Positions 35,261 to 44,210 of a stretch of 64,000 nt of DNA are shown here, piece by piece. A program made the translations under genes and the position numbers. Within the stretch, counting starts at the first letter, position 1, and each line of letters starts with the position of its first letter. The notes beneath the pieces are model-generated. The model ran no database searches and was not told where the DNA came from. It saw only the letters and a list, made by a program, of their open reading frames with translations. This stretch comes from Marinisporobacter balticus (GTDB lineage Bacteria; Bacillota; Clostridia; Peptostreptococcales; Thermotaleaceae). The stretch is taken from NCBI RefSeq assembly GCF_004345705.1, contig NZ_SLWV01000005.1, positions 1 through 64,000 on the forward strand, read 5' to 3'.

Positions 35261-36595
35261 TCACTCTGTTATATTCATATATTTTTTCAATTCTTCAATT
35301 TTTTTATTTTTTTTATTGCCACATAGTATAATCTCTATTGGCATATTTTGATTTTTAAATAAATAATACTTTAAACACTCAAATGAATCCGCATCCATGT
35401 AATGAAAGTCTTCAATTAAAATAATAATAGAACTAATTTTCAATAATTCATTTATTAAGTGCTCTATTCCATTAAAAATTCTATTTTTTTCTGTTTTTAC
35501 ACTTAAATAATCTTTTACCACTAAATTTTCATCAATACGCAATACCCCTGACTGTATTCTTAAAATATCCTGCCAATAATAATCTTCTAGTTGTTTTAAA
35601 TCTTTTTTATGATAACGAAAAATAATTTTCTCCACTAAATTTGAAATCCAATAATACTCTATATTATTTAGCGGATAACAAGGGTTATTTATGATCGTCT
35701 TTTCCTTTTCTTTGCTTAAACTTTCTCTTATTCTTTTAAACTTCTCCTTTGAATAAAGAATAATTTGAAAGTTTGTATTTATTTTATGTTCAATTAATTT
35801 TTCTTCTAAAGTATTAAATTTATTAAATTCTACGTTTGTCTCTTTTATTTTCTCATAAAGTTTTTTAGTATGTTCCATAGGTCCAATATTTAGTTCTTCT
35901 CTTAGGATTGTACAACATCTTTCATATTGATTTAAAGCGGCTTTTCTATCTCCTATTTTTATATAAACCTTTATTAATTGTACATAAATCTCTTCTTTTA
36001 GCGGATTGATCATAATCATTTCTTCTAATAAATTAATTGCTTTATCATATTCAGCATTTGCTTCATATAAATAAGTTAGCTTGTACAATATATCAATATA
36101 TTTTCTTTGAAATTTTTCTCTTTCATAAAATACCCAATCATTAAACTCTATGCTTTTTTTCAAATAAAAGCCTTCAAGAAATTCACCTTTATAAAGCTTC
36201 TTTAACCTTTCCAAATTCCCCTTATAACGATGCAGATTTTTTTCATCTATCTGATTAAAAATATCATTTATTTCAAAGATGTCCATATAAAAATTTGCTT
36301 CTGGATTAATCATACAAATATCTTTCTTGCTAAGCAGAATGTCTTTTCCATTTTCATCTTGTTTTATCACTTTTCTGAGCGTCCAAAGGTTATATCTTAG
36401 ATTGTAGCGAGCAGAATTTATATTGCTTGAATCCCAAAAATATGCTGCTAATTTATCTCGACTCAACTTCTTTCCCTTATTTACAGCTAAATAACAGAAA
36501 AGTCCAATCGCTTTATCGCTTAACTTTTCTAATATATGCTTATTTTCCCAATCTATTTTCAAATTGCCAAGTACATATATTTCTAGTTTCGCCAA
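35261..36595 (-). CDS. BTAD/SARP-like transcriptional regulator
   Basis: 444 residues. An N-terminal winged-helix domain (about 1-95: KIDWENKHILEKLSDKAIGLFCYLA and RDKLAAYFWDSSNINSARYNLRYNLWTLRK) and a TPR-like BTAD domain (about 110-250; KLYKGEFLEGFYL, AINLLEEMIMINPLKEEIYVQLIKVYIK) match SARP regulators. The C-terminal part has a strand-acid motif ILIEDFHYMDADSF similar to the Walker B end of a STAND NTPase, but no P-loop is visible, so it looks shortened or degenerate. It follows the amidohydrolase gene by 19 bases and is its likely regulator. Confidence 0.8.
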   Translation of the reverse strand: MAKLEIYVLGNLKIDWENKHILEKLSDKAIGLFCYLAVNKGKKLSRDKLAAYFWDSSNINSARYNLRYNLWTLRKVIKQDENGKDILLSKKDICMINPEANFYMDIFEINDIFNQIDEKNLHRYKGNLERLKKLYKGEFLEGFYLKKSIEFNDWVFYEREKFQRKYIDILYKLTYLYEANAEYDKAINLLEEMIMINPLKEEIYVQLIKVYIKIGDRKAALNQYERCCTILREELNIGPMEHTKKLYEKIKETNVEFNKFNTLEEKLIEHKINTNFQIILYSKEKFKRIRESLSKEKEKTIINNPCYPLNNIEYYWISNLVEKIIFRYHKKDLKQLEDYYWQDILRIQSGVLRIDENLVVKDYLSVKTEKNRIFNGIEHLINELLKISSIIILIEDFHYMDADSFECLKYYLFKNQNMPIEIILCGNKKNKKIEELKKYMNITE

Positions 36596-36614
36596 TTATT
36601 ATCACCCTCTACAT

Positions 36615-38168
36615 CTAATCTCTAATATGACTTTCATACAAAACATTACCCTCTTTTATTGTAGCGAGTACATGAATATCTTTTATCTTTTGATGATCTA
36701 TTTTTAAAGGATCATCACTCAAAATCACAAGATCCGCATATTTACCCTTCTTAATACTTCCTTTTAAACGCTCTTCAAATACAGCATATGCACCAATTAT
36801 TGTAAACATCTTCAGTGCATCCATTGGACAAATACGATGCTCTAAAACTGGATGATTCACTGCTGTATGAATTCCAAGCAATGGATTTATTTCAGTTACA
36901 TCACTCTCAGAACCTCCAGCTATAATTACACCTTCATCTAAAATAGTTTTAAAAGGATTTGCTCTTTTTCTTCGTTGTTCTCCTAATCTTTTATCATACA
37001 TCTGTCCTGGACTTCCCCAATAATATTCATATGCAGGTTGCATAGATAAAATCAATCCTAAATTTTTAGCCCTTTTTATATGTTCAATACTCGGTAGCTC
37101 ACAATGTTCAATTCTATTTCTATGATCTTTTCTTGGATAAATACTTTGTGCATATTCATGGGCTTTTAAAATTTGTTCGATCGCCCGCTCGCCAATAGCA
37201 TGTGTACTAACTTGTAAATTATTTTCATAAGTTTTTAAAATAAAGCCATTTATTTCATCTTGTGAAAAATAAAGTTTCCCATTTGTAGATAAATCATCTG
37301 AATAGGGTTCTAACAAAGCAGCTGTCCTAGAACCGAATGATCCGTCTAAAAATATTTCTCCACCTATTCTTTTTAATCCTTTATCTAAAACTTTATTTAC
37401 ATTTACCGTTTGATAAAAAAGAGTAACATCGATAGGAAAGCTCCCTTCGTTTTCATAAACAACTTCAGCATCCTTAGCGTGAAAGGTAAACCCCCCTTCC
37501 ATTGCATTCAAAGAAGTAACACCCTTTCTTATTGCATTTTCTAATGCCTTATTTATACCTTTTAATCTCATTCTATTGGAAAACCTGTTTAAAATTTGTC
37601 TTCTTACAATAACATTTGCTCTTCCTGTCAAAACCCCTGAAGGGGTCTGATTTTTATTTCTTATAATGCCATCTGTATTGTAGGGGATTTTTAGCATATG
37701 CAAAGCTAATGAATTAACGATACTCGTATGATATTCTACTCTGCTAATCCAGACAGGATGATTCGGTGCACATACATCAAGTTCATATCTATTTGGCAAT
37801 CTTTTTTCTTTGATCTTAGACTCATCTAATCGTATTGCTCTAATAAATTCTCCCTTTGGTATCTTTGTCGTTTCTTCTTCTATAAGTTTTAATATCTCCT
37901 CAATACTATTTGCCCTGCTTAAATCCAAACTTAAAATATTCAATCCTGTTTGCACCAAATGTACATGACTATCATAAAATCCTGGAACCAAAGTCTTCCC
38001 TTTTAAATCAATAACTTCTATGGATTGTTCCAAATACTTTTCATACTCTTCTCCAATGCCTAAATCAAAAACTTTTCCATCTTTTATAACAACCCAATCT
38101 ACCATACATTTATCTTCTAACGTTATGATATTTCCATTATATAAAAGCAAATCAATTTTTACTATCAT
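36615..38168 (-). CDS. YtcJ-type amidohydrolase
   Basis: About 517 residues from the ATG at 38168, behind GAAGAAGGATGG; the ATG at 38186 is too early. It is an amidohydrolase with metal ligands in GFYDSHVHLVQTG (HxH), STHAIGERAIEQIL (His), RIEHCE (His) and GGSESDVTEINPL (Asp). The C-terminal KGKYADLVILSDDPLKID segment is the usual amidohydrolase tail. YtcJ-like enzymes hydrolyse formamide or imide-type substrates. It stands between the M20 hydrolase gene and the BTAD regulator gene. Confidence 0.88.
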   Translation of the reverse strand: MIVKIDLLLYNGNIITLEDKCMVDWVVIKDGKVFDLGIGEEYEKYLEQSIEVIDLKGKTLVPGFYDSHVHLVQTGLNILSLDLSRANSIEEILKLIEEETTKIPKGEFIRAIRLDESKIKEKRLPNRYELDVCAPNHPVWISRVEYHTSIVNSLALHMLKIPYNTDGIIRNKNQTPSGVLTGRANVIVRRQILNRFSNRMRLKGINKALENAIRKGVTSLNAMEGGFTFHAKDAEVVYENEGSFPIDVTLFYQTVNVNKVLDKGLKRIGGEIFLDGSFGSRTAALLEPYSDDLSTNGKLYFSQDEINGFILKTYENNLQVSTHAIGERAIEQILKAHEYAQSIYPRKDHRNRIEHCELPSIEHIKRAKNLGLILSMQPAYEYYWGSPGQMYDKRLGEQRRKRANPFKTILDEGVIIAGGSESDVTEINPLLGIHTAVNHPVLEHRICPMDALKMFTIIGAYAVFEERLKGSIKKGKYADLVILSDDPLKIDHQKIKDIHVLATIKEGNVLYESHIRD

Positions 38169-38267
38169 ATACCATCCTTCTTCCACGACTCTATTCTAAT
38201 TATGTATTTCACGCATTGCTTTTATTGTAACATTCTTTAAAATAGAAATGCAATTCTAAATTGCCAA

Positions 38268-38311
38268 AATTAAACCCCCTATACCTTATATTTAAGGATG
38301 GAGGTTTAATT
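38268..38311 (-). terminator. Terminator between M20 and amidohydrolase genes
   Basis: AAATTAAACCCCC (38268-38280) pairs with GGAGGTTTAATT (38300-38311) around an AT-rich loop. The minus strand continues into TTAAT-rich DNA. A terminator here would uncouple the NhaC-M20 pair from the amidohydrolase. Confidence 0.5.
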
Positions 38312-38314
38312 ATC

Positions 38315-39529
38315 CTAATTCACTGTAAGCGCATTTACTAAAAATTCATATACAATGTTCGCTGTCTTGACAACCGTATCTATTTCTACATATTCATTTG
38401 CTGTATGATAATTAGCCCCATTAGGACCAAATACAAAAGTTGGTACCTTTAATCTCGCCCCTAGATAATTAAAATCTCCAATGCTAGAAAAATATGATAT
38501 TTCTGGTTTTCTATTACAGATTTTATGCACACTTCCTAAAATCATATCCACATAAGCATTTTCTTTGTTCACAATATAAGGCTGAAATCCCTGACTTTCG
38601 TCACTCGGTGCATCTCTAAATTTTATTTTCACCTCTGATTTGATATTTGCTCTTTTCACCGCTTCATACAATTCTTTCTTTATATATTCTTTATCCTCAC
38701 CCATTACTATATGTCTAAAAACAGTAAAGAATGCTGTATCTGCTACACTGCAAGCTTGACCTCCCCCGCCTGATTCTATAATACATATAGAACCTTTTCC
38801 TAATTCAGGGTCCTCTATCATATCAGATTCTTTCAATTCTAACATAACCTTAGCACAATCAACAATCGCACTATTTCCCATTTCAGGATTTGCTGCATGG
38901 GCAGCTTTTCCTTTGAATTCAACGGTATAATTATATCCGCCTCTCGCACCTAGACACAAACATGGAAAATCTATATTGCAAAATCCACTACTTGGCTCTG
39001 TCACAATCGCTGCATCAATATCTTTAACAATTCCATCTTCAATAAGCGCATTTGTTCCTAAGCCATATGGTCCTTCTTCATCTGAAACAAAAGAATAAAG
39101 AATTTCTCCGTTAAAATCTTCTACAATATTTTTAAACGCTTCAATGGCCAATAATAAAGCTACAACACCAGACTTCATATCTAATGCTCCAAGCCCATAG
39201 AGTCGGTCTCCTTCTATCGTTGCTTTTAAAGGATCTTTTTCCCATCCTTCACAAATGTTTACTGTATCTAGATGTCCATTTAATAAAATGCAAGGTCCTT
39301 TTTCTCTTCCTTTTATGCTTCCAATAACGTTTGTTCCTTTAAATTTTGTAACCTTGTTTTCCTCATATCTATGAAACGCTGGCTTCAAATCTCTTTCTTC
39401 TAACCACGCATAGGTAAACTTCATTATTTCTTCTTCATGAAAATAAGGACTATGAATTTCTATAAGTTTTGTTAATAATTCAGTGGTTCTATCGCGATTA
39501 ATATAATTTTGTAATTTTTTGTTCATCAT
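38315..39529 (-). CDS. M20-family deacylase/peptidase (ArgE/DapE-like)
   Basis: About 404 residues from the ATG pair at 39529/39526, behind AAGGAGTGAAA. Zinc ligands: His in LLNGHLDTVN, Asp in LYGLGALDMKSG, the Glu pair in SDEEGPYGLG, with further Glu and His in TEPSSG and ANYHTANEYVE. M20 enzymes remove acyl groups from amino acids or split small peptides. The gene begins 21 bases after the NhaC stop codon, so it is likely in the same transcript, suggesting uptake of a charged amide or amino-acid derivative and its hydrolysis. Confidence 0.9.
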   Translation of the reverse strand: MMNKKLQNYINRDRTTELLTKLIEIHSPYFHEEEIMKFTYAWLEERDLKPAFHRYEENKVTKFKGTNVIGSIKGREKGPCILLNGHLDTVNICEGWEKDPLKATIEGDRLYGLGALDMKSGVVALLLAIEAFKNIVEDFNGEILYSFVSDEEGPYGLGTNALIEDGIVKDIDAAIVTEPSSGFCNIDFPCLCLGARGGYNYTVEFKGKAAHAANPEMGNSAIVDCAKVMLELKESDMIEDPELGKGSICIIESGGGGQACSVADTAFFTVFRHIVMGEDKEYIKKELYEAVKRANIKSEVKIKFRDAPSDESQGFQPYIVNKENAYVDMILGSVHKICNRKPEISYFSSIGDFNYLGARLKVPTFVFGPNGANYHTANEYVEIDTVVKTANIVYEFLVNALTVN

Positions 39530-39550
39530 TTTCACTCCTTGCATACTTTC

Positions 39551-41005
39551 TTATGTCGATTGATTTGTTTTTGCCTCTTCATTACTATATGTATTCATTG
39601 ATGGGATATCTCCTTCTTTAAACATAAATTTCCCTGTGAAACCATAGATAATAGCTATTATAGGTGTTAAGAATGCTAGAAATACATAAGGCATATATTC
39701 AACCGTTGCTACTCCTAATACACCTGTAAAATATACACCACACAACCCCCAAGGTACAAGAGGCGATGTTACTGTCGCTGAATCCTCACAGGTTCTAGAA
39801 CAAACTTGTGGTAATAACTTTTGTTTTTTATAAGCAGGCACTAACATTCTACCTGGTATAATAAGCGCCATATATTGACTAGCAGAGAAAAGATTTACTA
39901 CAATACTAGATAAAACATGTGTTGTAATCAATCCTCCAGTATTACTTACAATATGAGAAATTTTTTCTAATAATACTTCAAGCATTCTTGTTTTTTCTAA
40001 TATTCCTCCCATACTTAAGGCAATAAATCCTAATGATATGGTCCACATCATGCTCTGTAATCCACCACGACTAAGCAACGCATCGATTTCTTTAATGCCA
40101 GTCGCTGAAGCAAAACCATCATTCATAAAAGAAAACATTTCCCCAAAACCATATCCTTGGAAAGCCATTGCAAATGCTGCGCCTAAAATTGAAGCAATTA
40201 CCATAACAGCAAGTCCCGAGAATTTTTTTATTGCCAAAATTACTACTATAATGGGTGGAATTAAAGTGACCGGACTAATCCAATAATTACTCTCTAATCC
40301 ACTTAAAATAATATTGATCTGACTCGTATCAATACTACCACTTTTAAACTTCATACCAATCACACCATAAATAATAAGCGAAAGTATAAATGCTGGACCT
40401 GTAGTATAAACCATGCTTCTAATATGATCAAATAAATTTGCTTCTGCAACACCTGCCGCTAAATTTGTCGAATCAGAAAGAGGGGACATCTTGTCTCCAA
40501 ATATTGATCCAGAAACAACTGCGCCAGCTGTAATTGCAGGAGGAATGTTAAGTCCCATACCTATTCCCATAAATGCCACTCCAAAAGTTGCGCCCGTTGT
40601 CCAACTACTCCCTGTAGAAATAGAAGCAATTGAACATACAAAAGCTACCGTAACAAGAAAAATAGATGGTGATAAGATCTTTAGTCCATAATAAATTAAT
40701 GTTGGTATTGTTCCTGCTGGAATCCATGTTGCAATCAATACACCCACTAACATTAATATAAGCATAGGTACCATGGCTATGTTACATCCGTATAAAATCC
40801 CTTCTTGTATGTCATCCCAGGTAAATCCATACCTAAGCGCTACAATAGACGCTACTACTGATGCTAAAATCAAGGTAATATGTGTTACCCAATTTTGATG
40901 CAAAACAAAAATCTGTACATACATCGCCACACAAAGAAATCCAATTACAAAAATTGCCCCGCCAAATGTAGGTTTCTTCTCCTTTATATTGTTTTCTTTT
41001 ACCAT
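39551..41005 (-). CDS. NhaC-family Na+/H+ antiporter
   Basis: 484 residues with about 12 membrane helices. NhaC features: AGTIPTLIYYGLKILSPSIF, SSWTTGATFGVAFMGIG, VSGSIFGDKMSPLSDSTNLA, LSMGGILEKTRM and TCEDSATVTSPLVPWGLC. Family members exchange sodium for protons, or act as amino-acid/metabolite antiporters. As the first gene before the M20 hydrolase it may import the substrate of this set. The ribosome site GGGAGGGGAATATTT precedes the ATG. Confidence 0.9.
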   Translation of the reverse strand: MVKENNIKEKKPTFGGAIFVIGFLCVAMYVQIFVLHQNWVTHITLILASVVASIVALRYGFTWDDIQEGILYGCNIAMVPMLILMLVGVLIATWIPAGTIPTLIYYGLKILSPSIFLVTVAFVCSIASISTGSSWTTGATFGVAFMGIGMGLNIPPAITAGAVVSGSIFGDKMSPLSDSTNLAAGVAEANLFDHIRSMVYTTGPAFILSLIIYGVIGMKFKSGSIDTSQINIILSGLESNYWISPVTLIPPIIVVILAIKKFSGLAVMVIASILGAAFAMAFQGYGFGEMFSFMNDGFASATGIKEIDALLSRGGLQSMMWTISLGFIALSMGGILEKTRMLEVLLEKISHIVSNTGGLITTHVLSSIVVNLFSASQYMALIIPGRMLVPAYKKQKLLPQVCSRTCEDSATVTSPLVPWGLCGVYFTGVLGVATVEYMPYVFLAFLTPIIAIIYGFTGKFMFKEGDIPSMNTYSNEEAKTNQST

Positions 41006-41178
41006 AAATATTCCCCTCCCTATTTGAATTTATATTCATAATATCAATTATATATATCATTCAATGTTTTAAAAAATGTTTATTTAAACAATATTTTTTA
41101 AATTTTCTAAACATTATTTCAATTTTTTTAAACATTCTCTCGATCTGCTGCTTCCTCTTCAAAATCTTCTTACTTTGA

Positions 41179-41208
41179 TGAACACTTCTTTTATCTTTGG
41201 CATACATT
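41179..41208 (+). promoter_or_regulatory. Possible sigma-E-type promoter for subtilase
   Basis: CATACATT at 41201-41208 matches the sigma-E minus-10 consensus CATACAnT exactly. A weaker minus-35 match, GAACACT (41180-41186), lies 14 bases upstream. Transcription would begin about 25 bases before the start codon. Confidence 0.3.
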
Positions 41209-41238
41209 GATAGTGAAAATAGATTATATGGAGTGAGC

Positions 41239-42597
41239 ATGATGAATATAAGAAAAGTTAGAGCCCAGTTCGTTCATCCCGTAGTAGTAGCGCGAATGTC
41301 TGCAGGAACAAAAGAATATATTCCAGCTATCATATATAGTAACGGCACTTGTGATCATATCAAAGATTGTATCCTTGATGCTGGTGGAAAAATAAAATAC
41401 CATATCCCACTCATCAATGCCATCGTAGCAGACATACCTGCAAAGGAAATTGATCATGTCGCAGCCCACAACATGATTCAATTTATAAATCACGATGCAA
41501 AAGTATTTAAATGTATGGATAACGCTTCATTAGCTGTAGCTGGCCATTTAGTACATGACATAGGTTATACTGGTAAAGACGTAGGGATTGCCGTACTAGA
41601 TACAGGCGTGTATCCTCATGATGATTTAGTAAAACCAGCGAACAGAATCATCGCCTTTAAAGATTTTGTAAATAATAAAACATATCCTTATGATGATGAT
41701 GGTCATGGAACCCATGTTGCAGGAATCGCTGCTGGAAATGGCTATGCAAATCGAAAATATAAGGGCATTGCACCAGATGCAAATATTATTGGTGTAAAGG
41801 TTTTAGACGAAACAGGTAGTGGATCTACATCTGATATACTTGCAGGACTTCAGTGGGTGATTGATAACAAAGATAAGTACAATATAAAGATTGTAAATAT
41901 GTCTTTGGGTTCTCCAGCCGATAAAACTTATCGAGAAGACCCATTAGCAAAAGGTGCTGCTGAAGCAGTAAAGAATGGATTAACCGTAATCGTCGCGGCA
42001 GGGAATAATGGCCCTAATCCTCGTTCTATTACAAGCCCTGGGATTAGTCCATCCGTTATTACTGTTGGTGCAGTAGATGATAACCGTACCACCTCTTATG
42101 AAGATGATTTTGTAGCTGATTTTTCAAGTCGAGGTCCAACCCCTGCTGGGCTAGCTAAGCCAAACGTAGTCGCACCTGGCGTAGATATTATGTCTTTATC
42201 TAACAAAGGGCACGCTGCTTACGTAAGCCATTCTGGTACTTCTATGGCTACCCCTATGGTTTCAGGAACAGCGGCTTTACTTTATCAAAAAGAACCTAAC
42301 CTATCTCCATTAGCCGTAAACACAAGGTTATCTAATACTGCTATAAATATTGGTGACAGTATATATACAGAAGGTGCTGGTATTCTAAATATAAAAGGCG
42401 TATTAGATATAGGTGATGAAACTGTTCCAAGACCGGATGATCATAATAAAGATGACGACAATAATGTTTCACTTCCTCCAAGAAGACCTAGACGCCCAAA
42501 CAGACCTAATAACAGTAATAGACCTAAAAAGGATTGGTCTTTTCTAAGTAATCTTTTAGATCCTAGTCTATTACCGCTTCTCTTATTGTTCCTGTAA
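41239..42597 (+). CDS. Subtilisin-like S8 serine peptidase
   Basis: About 452 residues from the ATG at 41239, behind GGAGTGAG. An N-terminal region (about 1-95) looks like an inhibitor-type propeptide. The catalytic triad is visible: D121 in AVLDTG, H156 in DGHGTHVAG and S335 in SGTSMATPM, with the oxyanion Asn in AAGNNGPN. There is no signal peptide, suggesting it acts inside the cell or forespore. The tail (about 395-452) is unusual: an Asp-rich linker, then Pro/Arg/Asn repeats (PPRRPRRPNRPN) and a final Leu-rich LLPLLLLFL. It is preceded by a possible sporulation promoter. Confidence 0.93.
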   Translation: MMNIRKVRAQFVHPVVVARMSAGTKEYIPAIIYSNGTCDHIKDCILDAGGKIKYHIPLINAIVADIPAKEIDHVAAHNMIQFINHDAKVFKCMDNASLAVAGHLVHDIGYTGKDVGIAVLDTGVYPHDDLVKPANRIIAFKDFVNNKTYPYDDDGHGTHVAGIAAGNGYANRKYKGIAPDANIIGVKVLDETGSGSTSDILAGLQWVIDNKDKYNIKIVNMSLGSPADKTYREDPLAKGAAEAVKNGLTVIVAAGNNGPNPRSITSPGISPSVITVGAVDDNRTTSYEDDFVADFSSRGPTPAGLAKPNVVAPGVDIMSLSNKGHAAYVSHSGTSMATPMVSGTAALLYQKEPNLSPLAVNTRLSNTAINIGDSIYTEGAGILNIKGVLDIGDETVPRPDDHNKDDDNNVSLPPRRPRRPNRPNNSNRPKKDWSFLSNLLDPSLLPLLLLFL

Positions 42598-42600
42598 AAT

Positions 42601-42633
42601 AAAAAAGCCTAGCTTCAGGCTAGGCTTTTTTTC
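42601..42633. terminator. Bidirectional terminator
   Basis: AAAAAAGCCTAGC and GCTAGGCTTTTTTT form a strong stem with a TTCAG-type loop, usable by both the subtilase and the convergent M23 peptidase gene. Confidence 0.85.
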
Positions 42634-42637
42634 TTTT

Positions 42638-44032
42638 TTAGTATCTTACATAATTCAATGGATTTACAGGTACACCATTTTTTCTTACTTCAAAATGGAG
42701 ATGAGGTCCTGTACTTCTACCTGTATTTCCTACCTCAGCAATCTTTTGTCCTTTAAATACATTCTGTCCTTTTGATACCAAAAGCTTACTACAATGTGCA
42801 TAATAAGTCTGTGTATTCGCGCCATGATCAATAATCAAACATTTTCCATATCCATTTTTATAGCCTGAGAAGATTATTTTTCCTCCATCTGCTGCTTTTA
42901 TAGGTGTTCCTATTGGTCCAGCAAGGTCTATTCCTGTATGCTTTCTTCCCCATCGCCATCCAAACCTAGAAGAAAGCCTTCCTCTTGTTGGGTTGTCAAG
43001 TGTTCCTGTTCCCTTCTTTGGTGGCGGATTCTTTGTTCCCTTTAATACAACCTGCTTTGTAGGATTTTCAATGATTGATTCTTCTAGAATGTTTTTTGAA
43101 AATTCAATACCATTGTATTTTACTACTTCTGCTAGTATTTCCCTTTGCCCATCTTTTCCGTTTACCTTGATCTTCTTTTCACCTTTATATAAAGCAGATG
43201 TTTCTTCAAACTCTATTTCATAAGGAATTTTTTCTTCATAGTTTACTTTTTCAACCGTTGCAACGGTCAAAAGTGGTTTCGGTACAACAAGGCTAATCTT
43301 TTGATCAATTTGCAATTTATCAGGACTTACATCTGGATTTGCTTTTAGCAAATCATCTACATTTAATTTATATTTCTTTGCAATCGTCCAAAAGCTTTCC
43401 CCTTGTTGCACTTCATGAATTTTTTCTTCTTCTGTTCCTTGTAAAATAATTTTCACTGCATCCTGCTCTATTTTTAGGTTGTTGATATCTTCTTCCACTT
43501 CCTCTACAACTACATTCTCAACAAAATAAATCTTTTCAAAGTTTTTTTCTTCGTCTATGTAATTCTTTTTTATTTCTTCTAAAACTTTATTCGCTTCTGC
43601 TTTTGTAGTTACTGCCGTAATTATTTTTTTATCTGCTTTAATGCCATATCCTTTTACTTTAATGTTCAGCTTTTTCTGTAGGATCTTTCCGATTTGTGCG
43701 GGTTTTGATAATTCTTCATCCGTTGCCCTTGTTCTCTCAAAATCTATTGCATCATGAAATAGAACATCCGTATTATATTTGGCACGCAATCTTTTTTGCA
43801 TACTTTCCACAATATTTGTAAAGTCTTCTTTATCTCTTACGATCCCCACAACTGTATTATCTATTTTTACAGTATAGGCTGCTTGATAACTATATGCAAA
43901 GGTGCTTATTCCTATTAAAATTACTGCTGCAATCAATCCTATATATATTTTACCTTTACCATCTTTATTTAGTTTTTCATAATATTTAAAAAACCCTTTT
44001 TTTATCTCCTCAAGCGATCCATCTGCTTTCAT
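42638..44032 (-). CDS. LysM/G5/M23 peptidoglycan endopeptidase
   Basis: 464 residues with a membrane helix near 25-47 (IYIGLIAAVILIGISTFAYS). Next come a helical region, a LysM domain (EVQQGESFWTIAKKYKLNVDDLLKANPD), a G5 domain (EEKIPYEIEFEETSALYKGEKKI) and a C-terminal M23 peptidase domain. Its zinc motifs are GWRWGRKHTGIDLA (HxxxD) and PHLHFEVR (HLH). M23 enzymes cut peptide crosslinks in peptidoglycan. The protein is probably anchored outside the cell by its N-terminus. The ATG is preceded by GGAAGGGAGCC. Confidence 0.92.
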   Translation of the reverse strand: MKADGSLEEIKKGFFKYYEKLNKDGKGKIYIGLIAAVILIGISTFAYSYQAAYTVKIDNTVVGIVRDKEDFTNIVESMQKRLRAKYNTDVLFHDAIDFERTRATDEELSKPAQIGKILQKKLNIKVKGYGIKADKKIITAVTTKAEANKVLEEIKKNYIDEEKNFEKIYFVENVVVEEVEEDINNLKIEQDAVKIILQGTEEEKIHEVQQGESFWTIAKKYKLNVDDLLKANPDVSPDKLQIDQKISLVVPKPLLTVATVEKVNYEEKIPYEIEFEETSALYKGEKKIKVNGKDGQREILAEVVKYNGIEFSKNILEESIIENPTKQVVLKGTKNPPPKKGTGTLDNPTRGRLSSRFGWRWGRKHTGIDLAGPIGTPIKAADGGKIIFSGYKNGYGKCLIIDHGANTQTYYAHCSKLLVSKGQNVFKGQKIAEVGNTGRSTGPHLHFEVRKNGVPVNPLNYVRY

Positions 44033-44210
44033 CTTTTGAGGCTCCCTTCCTATTTCGATCTTTCTCGTATGATAATTTTTTATTATTAAAGTCTCGAATT
44101 CTTTATATGCCTTCTAGCTTTTCTATTATATCATACTTTCAAAATCTATCAACCTTCGTTTGGAATTAGCAATTTTTCATCTCTTTATAGTTTGTGTATA
44201 ATATTGGATA

